From: Gemmatimonadaceae bacterium
GTDB taxonomy: Bacteria; Gemmatimonadota; Gemmatimonadetes; Gemmatimonadales; Gemmatimonadaceae
Length of the DNA stretch: 64,000 bases
NCBI GenBank assembly: GCA_019637445.1
Contig: JAHBVS010000001.1
Coordinates: 1,771,586 to 1,835,585 of the forward strand
Direction: 5' to 3'
Positions 10,999 through 19,324 of this stretch are shown here, piece by piece (position 1 is the first letter of the stretch; each line of letters starts with the position of its first letter). The notes under the pieces are model-generated. The model ran no database searches, had not been told where the DNA came from, and worked only from the letters and a program-made list of their open reading frames with translations. The position numbers and the translations under genes are program-made.

Positions 10999-12240
10999 CT
11001 AGCGTGCGACGGGTGCTGGGAGGGTTCGACGTTCCAGCGTTTGTAGGTCGTCCTCGTCCGAAAGGGCAAGCAGCACGTGAGTTCTCGTTACTGCCACCAC
11101 GCGAGCGTTTCGCTCGAACCGCACCTGCGCGATGAGTCCCGAGTCAAGGTTCACAACGTCATATAGCGAAGGCTTCCCGAACTCTACTGTCCGGCGAATC
11201 CAGACATCGCCGAGAGGAGAGATCGTGGTTGCGCCCGCGAGAAACGGAGGAAGCACGGCCGGCCAGTTACGGGGCTCCTCGATAGCCTCTCGTTGCATCG
11301 AGCTTGAGGCGCGTCCGCCGCGAGTGATGATTGTGGCCGGTCGCGGGGCGCGTTGCTCTTCCAACCATGCGCGCCGGTGATCAGCGGATACTGCAACTCG
11401 CGTCGCGGTCAACGTATGAATAGACGTTGTCCGGCCTTCCTCCACGACTCTCAGTTGATAGGGAAACGGGGTAAGAATCGCGACTCGCCCGCGTGCATCG
11501 ACGGCCCATTCGGTTGAAGGCTCAAATGGCTCTGGTGCGAGGCGGGATGTGCCGGACCCCGCGACCGAGTTGCCGATGACGACAGGATTCGCCGGAAGAC
11601 GAAACGGAGTCGTTGCCAGCGTGTCCGCCTCGCAGCGGTTGCGCCATCGCTCGATGGCGGTCTCTGGAACGGCTTCGCGCACTCCGTTCGTGCGCGTCGC
11701 GATGGGCGGACCTTGCGTGAAGAATCGTCCATCAGCGAGGACGAAACGAATCGTAGTTGTTCGCGCGCTGCCGAGACATGTACGACCTCCTGCCTCTCGC
11801 CACTGGCCCGACACGCGGCCGGCTGCGTCGACTTCGATGACACGCGAGCCAACACGATCAACAATCAGCACCCCCCCCAATCCATCTGCAACAAGGCGGT
11901 ACGCAATCATCGCTTCGGATGGTCCGCTGCCGCTACGGACGAGCTGCTTACTGCCTGAAAGGTCGCGCTCCACGATTCGAACTTCGGCATCGATTGGATC
12001 GTGCACGACAATGCGTCCGTCCGCCAGCTCCACAACGCCCGCAATAGCACTGAAACTCACGCGGTTGCCTGACTCGGCCTTGGTCATGTCAACCACGGCC
12101 GCCTGCGCGCGCGCGTCGCCACTGTGCAGTCCGAGGATACCAAGAAGCACGGTCGCGGCTGCACGACTCACACGCAGGCGCGCATCCGAGCGGAGCTCTC
12201 GGCCTCCAGCGATCTGCGACTCACTCGGTTCCTTCGGCAA
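10999..12240 (-). CDS. Exported 6-bladed beta-propeller-type protein, last gene of ECF/peptide cluster
   Basis: A 413-residue protein with an extended basic N-terminus and a signal-like segment (TVLLGILGLHSGDARAQA, cleavage near residue 46). Blade motifs include DGRIVVHDPIDAEVRIV, RSGSGPSEA and DGLGGVLIVDRVGSRVIEVD, plus a C-terminal YDVVN...DEDDL segment like its paralogues. Its start overlaps the end of the DsbA-like gene by 20 bp, so the two are translationally linked. The whole 11-14 kb minus-strand block is visibly poorer in GC than its flanks, which hints at transfer. Function unknown; in Bacteroidota, related propellers sit beside small secreted NVEALA-type peptides, and the arrangement here looks analogous. 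Confidence 0.7.
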   Translation of the reverse strand: MPKEPSESQIAGGRELRSDARLRVSRAAATVLLGILGLHSGDARAQAAVVDMTKAESGNRVSFSAIAGVVELADGRIVVHDPIDAEVRIVERDLSGSKQLVRSGSGPSEAMIAYRLVADGLGGVLIVDRVGSRVIEVDAAGRVSGQWREAGGRTCLGSARTTTIRFVLADGRFFTQGPPIATRTNGVREAVPETAIERWRNRCEADTLATTPFRLPANPVVIGNSVAGSGTSRLAPEPFEPSTEWAVDARGRVAILTPFPYQLRVVEEGRTTSIHTLTATRVAVSADHRRAWLEEQRAPRPATIITRGGRASSSMQREAIEEPRNWPAVLPPFLAGATTISPLGDVWIRRTVEFGKPSLYDVVNLDSGLIAQVRFERNARVVAVTRTHVLLALSDEDDLQTLERRTLPAPVAR

Positions 12241-12907
12241 GACTCAGCCTCCCTCGCTTGGATTCACCGAGCCAACGAGACAACCGACTGGCCGACGGCG
12301 GCACGCCCAAGAGGAATCCATTGACCACAAACGTCGGTGTCGCGTTGATACCCCAAGCAAGCGCCTGATTCCTTGCAGCATCAACCCGCTCTCGCACCCT
12401 CGGTTCCGACAGGCACGCGTCAAACCCCGGAAGATCCGGCACACCGGCATCAGAGCCCAATTCGCTCCAAGAAGCAATGCCGAACTCTCGTTGGCGCATT
12501 AGAGCAACGTCCACGAAGGCTCGCAGCACACCCTGCTCCGCGGCGCACTCCGCCGCTACCGCAGCCGCGACGGCAAAGCGATGTCCTCGAAGTGGAAGGT
12601 GAACCACTACGTGCGAGTAAGCTCGATCCGCATTCTCAGCTACGAACCGAGCGAACTCTGATTCGTGGTACTGCCTGCACGCGGGGCATTCCAGGTCGAC
12701 GAATTCGACAATCTTCAGTGCCGCCGTGGAGTCTCCAATCTCCAAACCGACTGCGCGCGCTTGTTCCCACCAGGCGACCTGTCTTGGCGCCGAAGTGTCG
12801 CGCCCCGTTGGTCGAGGAGCCAGCTCGCGCCAGACGACAACCGCCGTCAAACACACAGCGGTTGTCGTCAGCACGATCGTCAGGGCCCGGTCTAGGCGCG
12901 ATGACAT
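12221..12907 (-). CDS. Membrane-anchored DsbA-like thiol oxidoreductase
   Basis: A 228-residue thioredoxin-fold protein of the DsbA / disulfide-oxidoreductase type. One N-terminal membrane helix (about residues 8-26) anchors it facing the periplasm. The active site is Cys74-Pro-Ala-Cys77 (DLECPACRQYHE), the helical insertion follows, and the cis-proline loop is NATPTFVVNG near residue 193. It should form or exchange disulfide bonds. It lies 46 bp downstream of a gene for a secreted peptide with six cysteines and overlaps a propeller gene, so an obvious candidate substrate is that peptide. The CPAC active site differs from the E. coli CPHC. Confidence 0.85.
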   Translation of the reverse strand: MSSRLDRALTIVLTTTAVCLTAVVVWRELAPRPTGRDTSAPRQVAWWEQARAVGLEIGDSTAALKIVEFVDLECPACRQYHESEFARFVAENADRAYSHVVVHLPLRGHRFAVAAAVAAECAAEQGVLRAFVDVALMRQREFGIASWSELGSDAGVPDLPGFDACLSEPRVRERVDAARNQALAWGINATPTFVVNGFLLGVPPSASRLSRWLGESKRGRLSLAEGTE

Positions 12908-12953
12908 TCTGTTTCGCCCCTGGCTGCCGGAGGAAAATTAGTCTGCGGCAGCC

Positions 12954-13199
12954 TTACCATGGATCTGAAAGGCACACAAGCGCACCACTCTCAAAGCAAA
13001 CCGCGGCCTCCCATGCAGGGCATGACGAGTTGCAGAGAATCGCCCAGTCTTCTTCGTCGCCGTTCTGGCAGTTGTAAGCAGGAATCGGATCACCGCATGC
13101 CAATGTCGCGGCTTCTGACGCTTCTGGTGAAGAGGTGAGAAGTGCAAGTGCGGCAATCACCACCACGAGCGATGAACGTGCAACACCACTTCTGAGCAT
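12954..13199 (-). CDS. Small secreted six-cysteine peptide
   Basis: An 81-residue product. The start ATG (13199) is preceded by GGAGG at a good distance, which is why I prefer it over longer in-frame ORFs. Residues 1-30 form a clean signal peptide (SSLVVVIAALALLTSS, then EASEA-A). The mature part of about 51 residues is acidic and has six cysteines at 35, 44, 56, 60, 68 and 76, ending in DPW. Size, export signal, clustered cysteines and the downstream DsbA-like and propeller genes recall the NVEALA peptides of Bacteroidota, although the NVEALA motif itself is absent. It could be a signalling peptide, a toxin or a small structural protein; nothing in the sequence decides this. Confidence 0.75.
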   Translation of the reverse strand: MLRSGVARSSLVVVIAALALLTSSPEASEAATLACGDPIPAYNCQNGDEEDWAILCNSSCPAWEAAVCFESGALVCLSDPW

Positions 13200-13341
13200 A
13201 CGGCCTCCGTGAAGGATAGAGTGGCGTGGCCGCTCGGTTAGCTGCAACTGGACCGAGGTAGCCACCAAACGATTTGGCCTCTGTTGTGGAATCCGCACCC
13301 GCGCCGAGGCCGCCACGAGCCTCCTAGAGAGCATCCAGATG

Positions 13342-13914
13342 TCAAATCGGGTTAGTGCGAGATTCCTCGCGCGAATCTTCGAGCACCCCCGGACGCACCC
13401 GGCGGGCCGTCCTACCGCGCCGGCCTCGAAGATTCTTCTTCGCATGGGCCAAAGTGGCTTTGACCGTCTCTGGACTGCGTCCGAGCATTTCCGCGACTTG
13501 CTTGACGGACATCCCGAATCCGTGATGTGCCACCACGACCGTACGCTGTCTAGCGGGAAGCTGCATGACGAGATCGAGCAACTCGTCTTCCTGGGTATCA
13601 CGGGCGTGAGCGGATTGGACGCTGGTGTCAGGGGGTAGTGACTCGTCGCTGATTGCCTCCGAGAGTTCCGCGCGGCGCTCGCGCCGTCTCTTCTTCCACT
13701 CTCTACTAAGGACCGATCGTCCGACCGCTAGGAGCCAACCAACAAAATCGCCGTCGCCTCTAAACGAAGACCGGCGCTGCCATGCAATGAGCCAGGTCTG
13801 CTGGACAAGGTCCTCGACGTCGTCAGCGTCTGCGGCCCAATAGAGCGCCGCCCGTCGAAGCGCGCTCGATCCCCGATCCGCCTCTGTGGTAAACATCGAC
13901 TCGTCCATACTCAC
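13342..13914 (-). CDS. ECF-type RNA polymerase sigma factor
   Basis: About 190 residues with the two sigma-70 family domains that define extracytoplasmic-function sigma factors. Region 2 is DDVEDLVQQTWLIAWQR followed by WLLAVGRSVLSREWKKRRR. Region 4 is LPARQRTVVVAHHGFGMSVKQVAEMLGRSPETVKATLAHAKKNL, with its helix-turn-helix. Either GTG 13914 or ATG 13908 could be the start. No anti-sigma gene (zinc-finger or FecR type) follows. Instead the next genes encode a secreted Cys-rich peptide, a DsbA-like protein and a propeller, which suggests the sigma factor controls them. It has a basic C-terminal tail. Confidence 0.88.
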   Translation of the reverse strand: MSMDESMFTTEADRGSSALRRAALYWAADADDVEDLVQQTWLIAWQRRSSFRGDGDFVGWLLAVGRSVLSREWKKRRRERRAELSEAISDESLPPDTSVQSAHARDTQEDELLDLVMQLPARQRTVVVAHHGFGMSVKQVAEMLGRSPETVKATLAHAKKNLRGRRGRTARRVRPGVLEDSREESRTNPI

Positions 13915-14061
13915 CCGCGCCGAATCTGCGGAAAGACAGGGTGCTGGCAGGCTGGTGCAGTTTCTCGAACGCCCTCAAGCATTGCACCGTGCGCGCGGTA
14001 CGCACAAGAGGCTCGCGTGCCCTAGGCTCATCGAGGAATAGTTGTTCAACGGCAGAGATTG

Positions 14062-15360
14062 CTACCGAATCGCGTACAGCGTCCCATCCGTGCTGCCGAC
14101 GTAGAGCACGCCGTCGACGATCGTCGGCGACGACAGGATCGACCCGACCGTGTACATCGTCCGCATCCCCATCACCATGCCGTCGAGGGTGCGGTCCGGA
14201 TACATCCGCCCGGACTGAAAGCGTCCCGTGCTGTCCACCCAGGGCGCGAGGTTCGCCCGCGAGCCGTCGGTCTGGAATTGCGCGACGATGTTGCCGCCCG
14301 TGAGATCCACGGCGTGCAGGAAGCCATCGCTGGTGCCGTAGTAGACGCGGTTTCCGGCAATCGACGGCGACGAGAACGACACCGCGTTGTTCTGCAGGTC
14401 AAAGCGCACCGCGCCCGTGCGCGCGTCGAGCGCCTTGAAGCGCGTGCCATCGCTGGTGGCGAAGTAGACGACACCGTCGCGCAGCGCTGGCGAGCCAATC
14501 GTCCACCCACCGCGATTGTCGTGCACCCAACGCACGGCGCCCGTGGCGGCATCCACCGCGTGGAACTTGCCGTCGCGGCCGCCCACGAAGACCATCCCGT
14601 CCGCGACCGCCGCCGAACTGGCGATGCCAATCTGATTGTAGATCGTGGTGTCGTTGCCCGTGGTGTAGCGCCAGCGCTCGGCGCCCGTGCGCGCGTCGAG
14701 CGCGTAGAGATTGCGGTCCCAGCTGCCGATGTACACGGTACCCTGGTGCACGGCCGGCGTGGCGTGGATGACATCGCCGGCAGCGAACTTCCAGCGCAGC
14801 GCGCCGGTCGAGGCGTCGAGCGCGTAGACGTGCTGGTCGCCACTGCCGATGTAGAGCACGCCGTCGACGATGGTGGGCGAACTCAGGAACACGTCGAAGG
14901 GATCGGGCATCCGCTCCGTGCGCGGGATGGCGCCGTGGATGCCGGGCGCGGTGAATCGCCGCTCGCCCTGGGTCTGAAAGCGCCAGCGCTGCGTGCCGGC
15001 CACGGCGTCGATGCCGTACACATTGCCATCGAGCGAACTCACGAAGACGAGCCCGTCGTGTACCGCGGGGCTCGATGCCACCGGGCCGCGTGTGGCGAAT
15101 CGCCAGCGCTGTTCGCCGCTGGCCTTGTTGATGGCATAGACGAAGCCATCGCCGCTGCCGATGTAGACGGTCTCGCCGGAGACGGCCGGCGACGACAGGA
15201 TGTGGGCGCCGGTCTTGAAGCGCCAGGCGACCGTGCTGAGCGCTGGGGCCGGCGAATCATAGATGCCGGTGTGCGCCGGGTTGCCGCGGAACATCGTGGG
15301 CTGCGCCGCGAGCAGGACAGGGACGGCGAGCAGGGGAGCGATCGGGAGGAGGAGTCGCAT
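14062..15360 (-). CDS. Exported PQQ-type beta-propeller repeat protein
   Basis: A 432-residue secreted protein starting at ATG 15360 (MRLLLPIAPLLAVPVLLAAQ, signal peptide); the in-frame extension to 15486 has no signal and is not likely coding. The body is a series of PQQ-like blades of the form GTVYIGSxDGxVYAIDxxTGxxRWRF, occurring about eight times (for example VYALDASTGALRWKF and LYALDARTGAERWRY). No PQQ- or metal-ligand set of quinoprotein dehydrogenases is evident, so it is more likely a BamB-like scaffold or binding propeller than an enzyme. It lies upstream of the ECF sigma gene on the same strand, 148 bp away. Confidence 0.8.
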   Translation of the reverse strand: MRLLLPIAPLLAVPVLLAAQPTMFRGNPAHTGIYDSPAPALSTVAWRFKTGAHILSSPAVSGETVYIGSGDGFVYAINKASGEQRWRFATRGPVASSPAVHDGLVFVSSLDGNVYGIDAVAGTQRWRFQTQGERRFTAPGIHGAIPRTERMPDPFDVFLSSPTIVDGVLYIGSGDQHVYALDASTGALRWKFAAGDVIHATPAVHQGTVYIGSWDRNLYALDARTGAERWRYTTGNDTTIYNQIGIASSAAVADGMVFVGGRDGKFHAVDAATGAVRWVHDNRGGWTIGSPALRDGVVYFATSDGTRFKALDARTGAVRFDLQNNAVSFSSPSIAGNRVYYGTSDGFLHAVDLTGGNIVAQFQTDGSRANLAPWVDSTGRFQSGRMYPDRTLDGMVMGMRTMYTVGSILSSPTIVDGVLYVGSTDGTLYAIR

Positions 15361-15501
15361 TCCTAATTGAGTGGCTGGGGACTCAGGTTTGACCGAACCG
15401 GCCCGCCGAGGGTTTCCCGGGGCGAGGCAACGCTGAGCGACGACGCGGTGACCAAATCCTCGTAGCTTTCGCCCAGTCCCACTCATCTACGGAACCGAGA
15501 C

Positions 15502-16755
15502 ATGCGACGTTTCCCCTCTCCATTTGCCTGCGGGCTGGTCGTGCTCGCCGCCAGCGCTCTTAGTGCGACAGGAACCCAGGCCCAACAGGGCGTCCGCAGC
15601 CTGCCTGCGCCCGACAAGACCTTCGAGGAGCCGTTCAGCAGCATCGGAGCGGGCGCCTTGTACGAAAAGGCCGACGGCCGGGTGATTGTCGCCGACCCTC
15701 GCGACAAGATCATCTCGCTGGTTGACCTGCTGCGCGGCAGCAGCCAGTCGATTGGCCGGGAGGGTAGCGGTCCCGGCGAGTTCGGCATGCCGCTGCGCGT
15801 CTTCGGCGCCCCGGGCGACACCGCCTTCGTCTTCGATCCACTCAACTCGCGCTATCTCGTCATCGCGCCGGACGGCAAGCCGTCTGACTCGTTCCGCGTG
15901 GAGATCGAGTCGGGATCGTCGGCACCGGGTGGCATCCGCATTGGCGGGATGTCGATGGCCCGTACGTCCGATGCGCGCGGTCGTCTCTACACGGAGGCGC
16001 CGAGCATCACGATGGGACCGAACGGCCCGCAGGGCGCGGACTCCACGGCGCTTGTGCGCTACGACCGCGGCACGAAGCGGCTGGACACCTTGGGTTATGT
16101 GGCCGTGGTGAAGCCCGAGGTCAGCGGCGGCGGCGGTGGTGGCGGCGGGAACGTCAGCATCCGCATCGGCGGCGGAAACCCACTATCGCCGCGCGACGAG
16201 TGGGCGGTCTTCCCCGACGGCCGCGTGGGCATCGTGCGGCACAACCCGTTCCGCGTGGAGTTCGTGATGCCGGACGGCAAGAAGGTGTCGCCGGCGCCGT
16301 TCCGCTACACGCCGGTCCGCATGACGGCCGCCGACCGTCGCGAGGAGGAGCGCCTCCGTGAGGTGACGCGCCAAAACTCGATGATGATGTCGGTGACGAA
16401 CGAGAACGGCCGCACGAGCCGTTCCGCGCAGATTGGACCCGGTGCCAACGCTCCGCCGCTTCCCCCGCTCGACAATTGGCCGGAGTTCAAGCCGCCGTTC
16501 CGTCCGGGCCAGGCCAGCGTGTGGGCGCGTCCGAACGGCGAGCTCTGGATCCGCCGCCTCGAGGCCGCCGGTGCCAAGGGCACGCTATATGATGTCGTGA
16601 ACCCGGCCGGCGCGGTCATCATGCAGGTCCGCCTCCCGGAGGGCGTGACGCTCGTGGGTTTCGGCAAGAACACGGTCTATACGACCACGACCGACGAGGA
16701 CGGGCTCGTGTACCTGCGTCGCCACACGATCGGCGAGACGCCGTTGCGCGGCTAA
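15502..16755 (+). CDS. Exported 6-bladed beta-propeller-type protein
   Basis: A 417-residue secreted protein with a signal peptide (FACGLVVLAASALSATGTQAQ, to about residue 29). Blades include RVIVADPRDKIISLVDL, GREGSGPGEFG (the phrase that recurs in this family) and DGRVGIVRHNPFRVEFV. A glycine run (SGGGGGGGGN, near residue 212) interrupts one blade. The C-terminus LWIRRLEAAGAKGTLYDVVNP...GFGKNTVYTTTTDEDGLVYLRRH closely matches the 9731-10906 and 10999-12240 products, so these are paralogues. TAGCTTTC upstream may be a -7 element. It is divergent from the PQQ-repeat gene. Confidence 0.75.
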   Translation: MRRFPSPFACGLVVLAASALSATGTQAQQGVRSLPAPDKTFEEPFSSIGAGALYEKADGRVIVADPRDKIISLVDLLRGSSQSIGREGSGPGEFGMPLRVFGAPGDTAFVFDPLNSRYLVIAPDGKPSDSFRVEIESGSSAPGGIRIGGMSMARTSDARGRLYTEAPSITMGPNGPQGADSTALVRYDRGTKRLDTLGYVAVVKPEVSGGGGGGGGNVSIRIGGGNPLSPRDEWAVFPDGRVGIVRHNPFRVEFVMPDGKKVSPAPFRYTPVRMTAADRREEERLREVTRQNSMMMSVTNENGRTSRSAQIGPGANAPPLPPLDNWPEFKPPFRPGQASVWARPNGELWIRRLEAAGAKGTLYDVVNPAGAVIMQVRLPEGVTLVGFGKNTVYTTTTDEDGLVYLRRHTIGETPLRG

Positions 16756-16879
16756 GGTTGGTGTTCGTCAGCGAGTGACAGTCCGCGGGGCGTCGGGCAG
16801 AACCAGGCTCGGCGCCCTGCTTTCATTAGATGTCGGTGAAGCGTATTGACCGACCGTGAACCGAACGACAGATACGAGC

Positions 16880-18037
16880 ATGCAACGACGATTCCTGCTG
16901 GCCCTCGGTACAGCCATTCTGGTCGCCTGTGGTGGCGGCGATGCTGCCGACCCGTCCGTGGTGCGCGCCGATTCTGCTGGCGTGCGGCTCATTACGTCGA
17001 CGGGACCCGACAAGCCGCTGGGTTGGAAGTTCGATACCGTGGGCGTGCTGCGGGATTCGGTTGGTGAGCCGTGGCTGTTTACGAATGTGAGCACGAGTGA
17101 TGTGCTCACCGACCGCGCGGGTCGCGTGTACGTGCTCGAACGCGAGCCGGCGGTGCGTCGTTTTGGGCGCGATGGAAAGTATGAACGTTCGTTCGGTCGG
17201 CGCGGCGGAGCGCCGGGGGAGATGCAGCTTCCCTTCCTGATGCGGCAGCAGGGGGATTCAATCGCCGTGCTGGATCTGGCTCGGCAGGCCATCGTCCGCT
17301 GGGATCCGGAGTTTGAGCCCATCAGCGACATTCGGTTGGATGGCGCGTTTGCCGACGTCAGGGACTTCAGCTTCCGGCCCGGCGGCGTCTGGTTGCTTCG
17401 TCAGTACCAGGCCGACTCGGCCACGGTGAACAGCTTCCATCTCGATTCGGGTAGCACCTCGCCCTCGTTCAAGATTTCGCGTCCGACCCCGAGGATGGTC
17501 CAGGTGTCTTGTTCGGGCGGCTTGAACTTCAGCGCGCCGTTTCCCCCGTTCTTCTCGCCCGCCATCCAGTTCGACGCATCAGGTGGCCGCGTGCTCGTAA
17601 ACGTCGGGCCAGGCTATGACCTGCAATTGATTGAGGGCACGCGCCACATTGCGCGTATCCGCCGCGATCTCGTGCCGCGAGCACCAACCGTCGACGATGT
17701 ACGCGCGCAGTTCCCGGATGGCATGAAGATCCAGTTCGGCGGCAGTGCCGCGTGCACACTGGATCTCGAAGCGCTCATCGCGTCGGCAGGCATCGCTGAG
17801 TGGCTTCCGTTCGTGACGGGAGTCGCCCTGCTCTCCGATGGCACGATGTGGGTGAAGCGCTCGGGCAACGCCAAGCCCGTTGTTCTCGATGTGTTCGACT
17901 CCGACGGATCCTACGCCGGCACCCTCACGGGCCACAGCCTGCCCGTCGGCCGCCTGCCCACCGGCGAGGTGCTGTTTCCTGTCGACGACGAGGACTCCGG
18001 CGGCGTCGTGATCGCCCGCGTACAGATCAGCAAGTGA
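16880..18037 (+). CDS. Lipoprotein 6-bladed beta-propeller-type protein
   Basis: A 385-residue lipoprotein starting at ATG 16880, which gives a proper signal (MQRRFLLALGTAILVAC) with lipobox LVAC and the lipidated cysteine at residue 17. Blade motifs are VLTDRAGRVYVLEREPAVRRFGRDG, FGRRGGAPGEMQLPF and DSIAVLDLARQAIVRWD (each quoted in part). Unlike its three paralogues it is membrane-anchored. The final blade keeps LPTGEVLFPVDDEDSG. It is followed by a hairpin terminator and then the RND pump operon. Function unknown. Confidence 0.72.
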   Translation: MQRRFLLALGTAILVACGGGDAADPSVVRADSAGVRLITSTGPDKPLGWKFDTVGVLRDSVGEPWLFTNVSTSDVLTDRAGRVYVLEREPAVRRFGRDGKYERSFGRRGGAPGEMQLPFLMRQQGDSIAVLDLARQAIVRWDPEFEPISDIRLDGAFADVRDFSFRPGGVWLLRQYQADSATVNSFHLDSGSTSPSFKISRPTPRMVQVSCSGGLNFSAPFPPFFSPAIQFDASGGRVLVNVGPGYDLQLIEGTRHIARIRRDLVPRAPTVDDVRAQFPDGMKIQFGGSAACTLDLEALIASAGIAEWLPFVTGVALLSDGTMWVKRSGNAKPVVLDVFDSDGSYAGTLTGHSLPVGRLPTGEVLFPVDDEDSGGVVIARVQISK

Positions 18038-18054
18038 CCTAGGCCGGGATAGCA

Positions 18055-18076
18055 ACCCTCCGCTGGCGCGGAGGGT
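18055..18076 (+). terminator. Hairpin after propeller lipoprotein gene
   Basis: ACCCTCCGC (18055-18063) pairs perfectly with GCGGAGGGT (18068-18076) across a TGGC loop, 18 bp after the stop codon. There is no U-tract, so the ending may be weak or factor-aided. Confidence 0.6.
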
Positions 18077-18154
18077 CAAACGGGGCGCAGCTTCAGGGGC
18101 GTCGCGACTGATGTCTCCACCATTTCCTGATTCCCAGAACCCACTCGCATCGCC

Positions 18155-19306
18155 ATGAAGGCCCTTCGACTTCGCCATAGCCTGCTGTTGCTCGCGACCC
18201 TCGCCGTCGCCACCGCCTGCAAGAAGGACGGCGATGCCGCCGCCGCGGATGCCGCTGCGGCCGACTCCACCGCCGCGAACGAAGGCGGCTCGAGCAGCAG
18301 CTCAGTGTCGCTGCCGGTCGTCGCTGGTGAAGTCGCCGATGCCGACCTCGTGCTCACCATCAACACCACGGGCCAGGTTCGCTCGGACGCCGAAGGACGT
18401 ATTCGCGCCGAAGTGGCTGGCACCGTCGAACGCGTGATGGCGCGGCCCGGACAGCGCGTGCAGAAGGGCACGCCGCTCGTGCAGCTCGACCCGCGCCCGT
18501 TCGACCTGGATCTCGCGGAAGCCGAGGTCGCACTGAAGGTCTCGCAGCAGCAGTACGAGGATCTCTACCGCCCCGACTCGGCGGCCACGGGCGTGATGCC
18601 CTCGCAAGTGCGTCTCGATGCTTTCGTGATTCGCTCCGGTCTGGCAGCCGCACGCGTGCGCCTGGACCGCGCAAAGCTCGCCCGCGAGCGCGCGACTATC
18701 GTCGCGCCGTTCTCCGGCACCATCGATCGCATCAATACGGTGGCCGGTGACCGCGTGAACGCCGGTCAGGAACTCGGGCAGATCGTCGACCTGCAGAACC
18801 TGCGCATCGAGGCGGCGGTACTGGAGCACGACCTGCCGTTGATCCGCGTGGGTGGTGAGGCGGCCATCACCAGCGCCGCGATTCCCGGCGAGGTGATTGC
18901 CGGATCCGTGGCGGCAATCCTGCCGATGGTGGACAGCACCACACGCGCCGGTCGCGCCTTCGTGCGCGCGTCGGGCACCGGTGGCAAGCTGCGGCCCGGG
19001 ATGTACGCCGACGTGCGACTCGAGGCGCAGCGCCTGGAGAACCGCCGCGTCGTGCCGGCCCGCGCGATCATCGAGCGCGACGGGCGCCCGCTGGTCTTCG
19101 TGGTGAAGGACGGTCGCGCGCAATGGACCTACGTGCTGCCCGGCCGCAGCAACGGCCGCGAGACGGAGATCCTGCCGGACTCGGTGAGCGGCATCATCCC
19201 GGTGAATCCGGGTGACCAGGTGATTGTCGAAGGACACCTCACGCTGACGCACGATGCGCCGGTGCGGGTCGTGGCGGCGCGCGAGCGCACGCCCGGCGGC
19301 AACTAA
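18155..19306 (+). CDS. RND efflux periplasmic adaptor (membrane fusion lipoprotein)
   Basis: A 383-residue HlyD/AcrA-type adaptor linking RND pumps to an outer-membrane exit duct. It is a lipoprotein with lipobox ATAC and Cys22, followed by an Ala/Asp/Ser-rich linker. The lipoyl/barrel-sandwich halves flank a short alpha-hairpin: IRAEVAGTVERVMARPGQRVQKGTPLVQLD before it and IVAPFSGTIDRINTVAGDRVNAGQELGQI after it (quoted in part; about residues 85-120 and 180-210). A beta-barrel follows (IEAAVLEHDLPLIRVG). It is 18 bp upstream of the first pump gene. No TolC-like gene is present. Confidence 0.93.
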   Translation: MKALRLRHSLLLLATLAVATACKKDGDAAAADAAAADSTAANEGGSSSSSVSLPVVAGEVADADLVLTINTTGQVRSDAEGRIRAEVAGTVERVMARPGQRVQKGTPLVQLDPRPFDLDLAEAEVALKVSQQQYEDLYRPDSAATGVMPSQVRLDAFVIRSGLAAARVRLDRAKLARERATIVAPFSGTIDRINTVAGDRVNAGQELGQIVDLQNLRIEAAVLEHDLPLIRVGGEAAITSAAIPGEVIAGSVAAILPMVDSTTRAGRAFVRASGTGGKLRPGMYADVRLEAQRLENRRVVPARAIIERDGRPLVFVVKDGRAQWTYVLPGRSNGRETEILPDSVSGIIPVNPGDQVIVEGHLTLTHDAPVRVVAARERTPGGN

Positions 19307-19324
19307 GCGCCGGACCAGGACACC

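Noticed and set aside
13339-13638. 99-codon plus-strand ORF over the sigma factor gene
   Set aside because: Antisense to conserved sigma region 4.
13914-14061. tRNA or small RNA in the gap between the PQQ-repeat and sigma genes
   Set aside because: No cloverleaf or conserved loop could be formed by eye; nothing else is seen in these 148 bp.
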